DNA from: Nyssa sinensis
Lineage: Eukaryota; Streptophyta; Magnoliopsida; Cornales; Nyssaceae
Reading direction: 5' to 3'
DNA length: 64,000 nt
Assembly (NCBI GenBank): GCA_008638375.1
Contig: CM018051.1
Coordinates: 35,612,240-35,676,239, forward strand
Below are positions 57,483 to 64,000 of this stretch, piece after piece. The notes under the pieces were generated by a model. That model saw nothing but the letters and a program-made list of their open reading frames with translations, was not told the DNA's origin and did not search any database. Numbering within the stretch: the first letter of the stretch is position 1; each line of letters opens with the position of its first letter. The translations under genes were made by a program, and so were the position numbers.

Positions 57483-57975
57483 AAACTTTTAGCGACACGC
57501 ACAATGCGTCGCTAAAAATAAAGAAATAAATTTATAGCGACGCTTTACATTCGTCGCTATAGAATGCCAATAGACTATTAGCGATACACATAATGCGTCG
57601 CTAAAGGTTACAATTAGCAACACACAATGAGGGCATCAGTTAAAAGCAACTATTAGCGACGAACACAGTGTGTGACGCTAAAAGATGCCATTAGTGACGC
57701 TTTTTGTGCGTCGCCAATGATAGCTTTTAGCGACGCACGTTGCGTTCGTGTATATTTTCTGCGACGCCCACTCCCAATTATTAGCGACGCTCGATGTGCG
57801 TCACTAATAGTTTCCTTTAACGACACTCAGAATGTGTGTGTCGCCAATACTATTAGCGACACGACCTTTTGCGACGTATTTAGCGACGCCCCTTTGTGCG
57901 TCGCTAAAGCTCTTTTGCGACGCATATTGCCACTATTAGCGATGCACTCGTGCGTCGTTAATAGTAGCTTTTCCT
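57483..57975. repeat. CACTA subterminal repeats, right
   Basis: At least fifteen copies of TTAGCGACGC(A/T)C or GTGCGTCGCTAA, often as inverted pairs 15-20 bp apart, for example 57490-57520, 57580-57605, 57720-57740 and 57880-57905. Denser than on the left side. Confidence 0.88.
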
Positions 57976-58988
57976 GTAGTGGATGTGAACCATCACGATT
58001 GTGATGCCTTAGATGGGAATTTAATAAAAAGACTTAAATTGTGGAATAGCAAGTGTGAGTGTCAATGAAATTTCTCTATTACTCGATGATTTATTTGTGA
58101 TGGGGATAGTTGTCTCCTTTGAGTTTCAAGCCATAATCTTGCGCGGGTGGTGTCCATTACCAACGAGTTAGTAGCTCGTGAAGCGTCAATCCTTTCGGGG
58201 GGCTGGTAGTTAAATAAGATCGGAGTGTCAGGATTTCGATATGTGAGGAATGGAGTTGAAACTTAAATTATTATCACATATGATTCTGGTTCTTATTTAT
58301 TGTTCCTTGATTTTCTTTCTAATATGATTGAATTAAGCTACGTATCCAAATCATTTGAATGAATTGAATATCTTAATTTGAATGTATACACATGATGAAT
58401 GAACACCTGCTTAACACTACACTTGTCACATGCCTACACTTAACACTGTCTTAATTTTTCCTATTTTAAAATCTCTACTGAGATTATTGTTTTAACCGCT
58501 ACCAAATGCAAATAACGACAAGGAGTCAGCGACTTGATGACATGGATTGAAGAACAACTTACTTTTGGACTTTTTCCCTTTTGATTTATTTTTGGAATGT
58601 AAAAAACCTTGTGGTCTACATGATATGGGATGTGAAGGCTTGGAAGTTTAGATTAGACTTGAATATTCCTTTCGTATATGGAAATAAATGCCCAGACTAA
58701 AAACAATGACCTTATATTCCTTTGGTTTGGGAAGAAACACAATGTGATGAATACAAATTTTTAGATTAATGTAGGTGAGTTTTTCTGAATTTAATGGACG
58801 GAATGTCAATGAATTTGTATGTTATGAAAACTCAAGTAAAAAGATGTGTAAGCATAGGATGGATGAAACTCACAGGTATGATTGATGTAGTTTGTCCTTG
58901 TTCCGCAGAGTTATCCTCAGGTTTTTGGGGCTCGGGGCATGACAGCTCCTTTCTCTGATCCTCAGTTTGTATAGCTGAAATGTTAAGA

Positions 58989-60439
58989 AGGTTACCTTGG
59001 GAGAGAGAACTGCAAATAAAGATTTCAATGTTGAATCAAGCTCTCAATGTGAAAACAAATAGTTATGGGTTAAAAGAAGAAACAAGGTCCATTTTATGGA
59101 CTTCATGTAGTAGACGATACCACCATGGCAAAAAATTGATACTCATAGCAGCAAAATTATATAAGACAACAGAAAACAGCATTAGTCAACCTGATCTACA
59201 TACCCTCATCGGGCATTCGAAGTTTTGAACAGAGACTAGCCTAAGCAATTGAAGCAACTGAATCACATAATCAACCACCAGTCACACCCAACAACTAAAA
59301 GCTTATTGGAACATTCATTAAGAATCTTATCCAAGTACATCTCATCAATTTATGTGACCTAGATGATTCTTGTATTGCAAAGATTGGGATTTTAAAGGTC
59401 ATGATAATCCAGAACCCCACATCTAGATGCAGTATCTTTTTTTTTTCTTAACCAAAACCTCCTTTGCTGCCCTCATCAACATAGTTAAGCAATTAGTAAA
59501 AACCCATGGGAAAACTTATCACATTGAAACCTTGTAAAAGCAAAAAGACATTCCTTTTCTGAAAATGGATTTTGACTAATTAGACTTGGTCCCTAAAAGC
59601 TAAAGTAGGTTAGAAAATCCCATAGCGTTTACATGCATACAGACACATGGTATTTGCTAACCCACACCTTTTGGAGAAACTAGCAATTACCTCCTTGACA
59701 AAAATAAAATGTATACTTGTATTTCTTTATTTTTTATTTATATATTGATTTTTTTTCTTTTGATACATCAGGAGGCAAAGATTTCAAACTCCGAAAAAAA
59801 TTCAGGACAAAACCAAAGTACAACCTCCAAAAAGCTTTACTAATTTTTACAAATTATCAATGTTTCTTAGTTTTCATTTGTTTTTACCTCCCCCTTCATC
59901 CTTCCTAAAACTCTTAATTACTGAAGCAGAACTTTGACAAGTTGCAAGATATTTAGTTCAAAGAAATAGATACTATTATTTTAGGAATTTGAACTCTAGT
60001 GAAACTTGAGACTAAATAAAACCCCATTTTTGACAAATAGTGAGTCCAGTTGCCACTGTATTGACAATTGTGATAAACTACCTACTGTTTGGGAATTAAT
60101 TATTGATTCCCCTCTGAATTGTTATTAAAGCTTTCCCTTATTTGGAATTAAAAATTCCAATTGTCTACTGACTTATAATTAACTTATCCTTTATTCTATA
60201 ATTATTCTATCAATGGGTTATTAAATTGGGAACAACGATAACCCTATTCCCATTATCCACGAATTCAATTACCTATACATGTATCCAAACAGAACCTTTA
60301 ATGTTTCATCTTAAAAATTGAATGAGTATAAAATTTTAATATTAATTAATACTATTTTTTATAAAAATAATCAAAATAATCAAAAATATAATAAATGCAA
60401 AAATTAAAGGGGTCGATTGATGCTCCTAGGCCCACCGTA
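58989..60439. other. Anonymous sequence right of copia-2
   Basis: About 1.45 kb without domains or clear repeats. An isolated frame at 58980-59228 starts within the copia-2 LTR and has no recognisable motif, so it is not called as a gene. Confidence 0.4.
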
Positions 60440-60977
60440 GCTCCATTCTTATTCCTGGCAGCTCATGGACAACTTTGAAGCAGGAGTCGAAGGACATGTA
60501 GTACAGTCATTCTTCCCCGCCCTTTTCAGGTTCATAATACCTCTTAAAGAGGTTGAGATCTACCCTCACCTTGCTCTGGTGAGCCAAGACAAGGAAGACC
60601 ATTACCGATCTCCAACTATTAATTTGGAGCTAGGCAGGGCAAAGATTAAAATGATAGAAAAGCTACCTAAGGAAAGGGTGGAAGAGGAACATAAATCTTA
60701 TTTCAAACCATTCCCTATAAACGCAAATCTCCATAGGTGCAAAGGTCCAAGGGCGCTCAGAAGTAGAAGGCAACGTACAGAGGACATTATCAAGGATATC
60801 ATACAGGGACCTAAAGGAATCTAGGTCCTCTTGAGTCAAGTGCGTAGCTTCGAGGTCTATTTCCTCAAACCTATTCACAATCCAAACCCCAAAATTGCTA
60901 CCAGGGACAATAAAAGGAGGAGTGTTACTCCTATCACTAGCAGATTCAAGAGAATCTAGTCTGGCCAACTCCTCCAA
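60440..60977 (-). pseudogene. Gypsy-type gag-like fragment (PF04195 'putative gypsy type transposon' style)
   Basis: The minus strand from 60977 reads MEELARLDSLESASD, then EEIDLEATHLTQEDLDSFRS, ICVYREWFEIRFMFLFHPFL, a stop, FYHFNLCPA, a stop, LQINSWRSVMVFLVLAHQSK, VRVDLNLFKRYYEPEKG, a stop, and LYYMSFDSCFKVVHELPGI. The order 'YxExFxxGFRFPFHPFL - LCPxQLxxNSWR' is the core of a plant retroelement-associated family. All blocks lie in one frame with three or more stops and no frameshift. No LTR was found around it, so it is an orphan fragment. Confidence 0.7.
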
Positions 60978-62930
60978 ATATGTAATTGAAGAGAAAAGAT
61001 ATAAAACAAAAAAGCGAGGAGCAAGAGAGAGAAAAGAAAAAAAGTAAGGGAAAGGAATGTGTACCTACGAAAGCGAAGAAGAAGAGGAAGATGAAGGTCA
61101 CCGAAAGTTGCAAAAGATGAGGAGCTCAAAACTTTTCTCTAGTACACTTGAAGGCAAGAAAAAAGCAATAAGAGTTTAAATCAAACAAATCCCTTCCAAT
61201 TTAGAGCAAAGGTTGCAACAATTACAAGGAGTTACACCTCATAATTAAAAGTGTCAATTGATGTGAATGGGCATAACAAATAATTGAAATGATGACCCCT
61301 GATTGAATATGTCGGTTGAAGTAAAATGTCAGCAGCGAAATGTCATAATAATGACAATGGTGGCGCCTCTTTGAAATCCACAAAAAACAATAACTAATGT
61401 CATAATAACTATCAGAATTTGACATGTCATAGATAGATCTCAAATCTGCCCTAACCCTAAAGATATGAGACTTGGAAGGGAGTAGCTATTAAGACCAAAA
61501 ATCATCAACGTTATTAGGATCAGGATATGTGGACACTAGGACACACACCACTCTTCACAAAGATTTGAAACTGATGAGTCATCCATTTACAAGTCTAGAT
61601 GGAAGATCTTCAATCCAGCTCAGTAATCACACGCGTGATTCTTTCCTTGAGCTAGTCATTTACAGCGCTGAAAACCCCAAGTCAGAAGCACTTAACAACT
61701 CATCTTTGACTAAGTAAACTTATCAGCACAATTATTATTACAGATCTAGAATTCTTGTTATAAACTCCAACAAAGAAACTACCATTTTAGGCTTATCCAA
61801 TGGATATGAAAATTCTATGATTTTCTCTTCAAGATATTCTATCAGAAACAACAACAAATCCACTATGTAACACAAGTAAGGTAAGCCCACAACCCTAAGT
61901 CCAATTCTTACTAAATTCCCTCTAGCAAAATTATTGTTTCTTCTTCTCAGACTTGATCGTCAGAGTGGCCATCACCGGAGCCTCTCCGGTGACCTTTTTT
62001 ATTTCTCATTGTTTGCAAGAGTTCAACAGCCGATCTCAACCATTGATTAACTCCAGTTAGTTTTTTACCACATCTAGCATTGCTCAATTTTTAATTGTGA
62101 GATCTATAATTTTCCAAAGTTTCACTCCATTTTGGTTTATAAGATTAAAGTAACCTTACTTTAATAGAAAAGTTTTTAAATTAGGCAACTGATATTGGCA
62201 CTCCAATAAATATCAAATGCTGCATTTACAATATTTTTATAAACTCCCTAAAAGAACCTTTGGTACTAAATTCAAATGATGTGGTTACGGGAAAAAGAAA
62301 AAAAAAAATCTCTTTTAGAGGTCAAAAATAGGCAGCCAACAAAGACCATGTTATCTATTGTACAACATCATACTAATTAATTAAAAATGCTACTTGAATC
62401 CAAAAAGCCTTCACCATACCAAGTCTTGTATGTTGGTCACCTAAATATTATTTTATGTTAAAATAGTGTATTAAACTATTTATTCTACTGTACTGTAGAA
62501 TTAGAATATCACATAATTATCTATTCTAGTTATATTTTCCAAAATTTCGTTTTCTGTTTATACATCAATTTTGGTATTACAATACCTCTCAACAAGTCGA
62601 CCATCAATTGCCAAATGGTCAAGGTTTGAAAACCATCATTCCTTCAGTTTGTTGCCAAACCAAGTGACCACGATGACAAAATACCCCTTCTCTGCTACTC
62701 CCTCCTAATGAAACCGTTTAGGAAGAAACTTAAAAAAATGAGCAAAAATGAAGAAAAATGAAGAAAAATATTACAAATTAAACTACAAGTTCGAGGTAAG
62801 AATGAGTTTGGGTACCCACGTCGCCTCTAATATATATTTAAATTATATAAATAACCTTCAATATTTGCATATTCCCTTAAATACCCCCCCTCCCAACACA
62901 CATATCTAGATATGTGTATATAAAGAAAAT
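60978..62930. other. Anonymous intergenic or intronic sequence
   Basis: No domain-bearing frame. A short CACCGGAGCCTCTCCGGTG palindrome at about 61973-61991 could form a hairpin. Otherwise AT-rich sequence without repeats that I can recognise. Confidence 0.4.
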
Positions 62931-62944
62931 GTGTATATTCATTA

Positions 62945-62950
62945 TGTGTG

Positions 62951-62982
<32 letters not shown>

Positions 62983-62999
62983 CGCGTGTGTGTGTGTGT
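62945..62999. repeat. (TA)n(TG)n compound microsatellite
   Basis: A run of TATATATATA followed by TGTGTGTGTG with one GCGC interruption, about 55 bp. Confidence 0.95.
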
Positions 63000-63382
63000 A
63001 AATATAAATTTGTATTTGCAATAATATTAGTTCATTAATTTTAGTCTTTGAAAATTAATAAAATTAATATTTAGACAGGGTCGCAGTGGGTCCCCAGCAT
63101 GGGAATGGGGGACATAATTAGCAAGTGATGCGAGGATGTAAGAAGGCCACCTGCCCCATTGCCATCTCTACAAGTGATCTAACACATGATTGCTTATAGT
63201 ATATGGTGTCATGTTACAACAGAAAACATGCTTCATTATTGAATTACTATGTCAATTTCTCAAAGAATGAGACATGGACAATTGAAAACTCAAAATTAGC
63301 ATTTTTCATATCCATGGCCGCAAGTAAGAAATATATAGGTATATATACTTTTAATTTTTATAAGAGTCTATGATAAGTTTAC

Positions 63383-63514
63383 AAACCATGGGAATATCAG
63401 AACAAGCTTCTCGAAATGGAAGAGGTGCTTTCTGACACGATATATGTGTAGACAGTAGAGTGCGGCAGCCAGTGTCACTAGCACAAAGGATATCATTGTC
63501 AACTTCCAGAAATC
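63383..63514 (-). CDS. Candidate internal exon of an unrecognised membrane protein gene
   Basis: On the minus strand a pyrimidine-rich tract CCTTTTTTGTTCAG ends exactly where an open frame begins, and the frame is followed by a GTAAAC donor. The interval is 132 bp, phase 0 at both ends, encoding 44 residues: DFWKLTMISFVLVTLAAALY, CLHIYRVRKHLFHFEKLVLI, FPWF. Residues 6-25 form a plausible membrane helix followed by basic residues. I do not recognise the family and it does not resemble any transposon domain. The rest of the gene would lie in the surrounding intronic sequence or beyond the window. An alternative donor GTTTGT four bases earlier is possible. Confidence 0.4.
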
Positions 63515-64000
63515 CTGAACAAAAAAGGCAACAGTCAAAAGTGAGTTGAAATAACTTTCAAGCACGACAGTCTAAAAAATTGATTTTCACAACATGTCAA
63601 TCCTCAAAGATGATTCAAATGTCAATTAATGTAAGATAATATGCTACGAGATGATTAGTTTAAATCTTCTTTGTCTTTCCCACTACTTATTTTCTAACCA
63701 AACTTACAATTTGTAGTTATCCTAAATCATTATAAATGCCATCAAGCAATTTATCATTCTAATGTGAGCATGCGCGCACAGACAAACAGAGAGAGAGGAG
63801 AAGGAGAAAAACTCAATCGAGTTATCACTAGTAGATATTTAATGTATTGATCATAATTACTAAAAGGAAACTAAATGCGCAAAACAATATGAGAAAATAA
63901 ATGGTACAAGGCATCAATACTTTTACACAAATCTCAACTCGACAGAGCCTTTATCCCAACTATTTGAGGTCAATTATATGAATTAGAGGTGCACAAACTA
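63515..64000. other. Right edge sequence
   Basis: No further exon recognised. If the exon candidate at 63383-63514 is real, this is upstream intron. Confidence 0.35.

Larger units (their letters stand above)
51451..57981 (+). mobile_element. CACTA (En/Spm) DNA transposon, 6.5 kb, degenerate
   Basis: Terminal inverted repeats begin CACTACAAAAAAACTA on the left and, reverse complemented, CACTACAGGAAAAGCTA on the right. The perfect 3-bp TSD GAT is at 51448-51450 and 57982-57984. Both ends carry dense subterminal TTAGCGACGC repeats, the binding-site type seen in plant CACTA elements. Inside are a possible C-terminal fragment of a TNPD-like transposase, exons of a PF03004-type (Ptta/En/Spm) protein, and a 2.7-kb minisatellite. 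No transposase catalytic core was found, so it is non-autonomous. Orientation is set by the coding fragments. Confidence 0.9.
50188..58944 (+). mobile_element. Solo gypsy-type LTR carrying a CACTA transposon
   Basis: It starts TGTAACGTTTTG and ends GGGGCTCGGGGCATGACA. The perfect TSD GCTCC lies at 50183-50187 and 58945-58949. The own sequence is 50188-51450 plus 57985-58944, about 2.2 kb, without coding domains. Its end resembles that of the partial LTR at 1-1238. The interior 6.5 kb is a CACTA element. Confidence 0.85.
42290..58988 (-). mobile_element. Copia-2: Ty1/copia element with an inverted 5' segment and several nested insertions
   Basis: On the minus strand from right to left: an LTR start (58988-58950 and 50187-50151), an inverted block with LTR end, primer site and gag start (49689-50150, plus orientation), integrase (to 48956), RT (to 47711), RNase H (split by an insertion), and the 3' LTR (42290-42688). 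Flanks AAGTT (42285-42289) and AGGTT (58989-58993) match at four of five bases. Protease and most of gag are missing. Nested insertions are 42979-47533 and 50188-58944, each with a perfect TSD. Confidence 0.8.
50151..58988 (-). mobile_element. Copia-2 5' LTR start fragment, interrupted
   Basis: Pieces 50151-50187 and 58950-58988 together correspond to the first ~75 bp of the copia-2 LTR on the minus strand. They match 42605-42688 (AGCTC then CTTTCTCTGAT and CTCAGTTTGT). The solo LTR at 50188-58944 separates them with TSD GCTCC. Confidence 0.75.

Noticed and set aside
60465..60824. Plus-strand open frame of 119 residues
   Set aside because: It is the antisense shadow of the gag-like pseudogene on the minus strand, which has the conserved blocks.

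Overview
This is a plant nuclear window, almost certainly a gene-poor, repeat-dense region of a flowering plant. It is AT-rich and has no bacterial-style operons. It carries plant Ty1/copia polyproteins with initiator-Met-tRNA primer sites, large LTRs of Ty3/gypsy type, and a CACTA (En/Spm) transposon. No intact protein-coding gene was found. The only plausible host-gene piece is a 132-bp exon candidate near the right edge (63383-63514, minus strand). The species cannot be named from the sequence.

Layout. (1) 1-1238 is the 3' part of a gypsy-type LTR cut by the window edge. (2) 1750-21684 is a decayed plus-strand copia element (copia-1). Its reverse transcriptase is split by a Tat/Ogre-like solo LTR (4507-10088), which itself contains a 3.8-kb solo LTR (5205-8975). 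Its 3' LTR (12409-21684) is split by another large LTR (about 12698-21441), which holds two further solo LTRs (14735-16718 and 17771-21265). (3) 21690-36451 is a minus-strand gypsy-type element (G1) with only a gag remnant; its left LTR is split by a 4.6-kb solo LTR (23469-28115). (4) 36452-39496 is anonymous AT-rich DNA with a possible solo LTR. (5) 39502-42215 is a compact non-autonomous element with 270-bp LTRs and no coding domains. (6) 42290-58988 is a minus-strand copia element (copia-2). Its RNase H is split by a gag-only LTR element (TR-GAG type, 42979-47533). Its 5' LTR is split by a solo LTR (50188-58944), which contains a 6.5-kb CACTA element (51451-57981) with a 161-bp tandem array. 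(7) 58989-64000 is anonymous DNA with a gypsy-gag-like pseudogene, a microsatellite and the candidate exon.

Most boundaries rest on direct evidence: matching target-site duplications (TSDs), TG...CA termini, and host reading frames that rejoin across the insertion. The insertion order therefore follows for most of the nest. The elements encode or once encoded mobility functions (Gag, protease, integrase, RT, RNase H, CACTA proteins). All coding regions seen carry stops or frameshifts, so none looks autonomous. The most unusual items are: an inverted 5' end inside copia-2; the gag-only element whose three stops fit single transitions; a hairpin-forming 32-bp repeat array in one solo LTR; the 161-bp minisatellite inside the CACTA element; tRNA-like sequences antisense to two giant LTRs; and a splice-acceptor-like module shared by four divergent LTRs.
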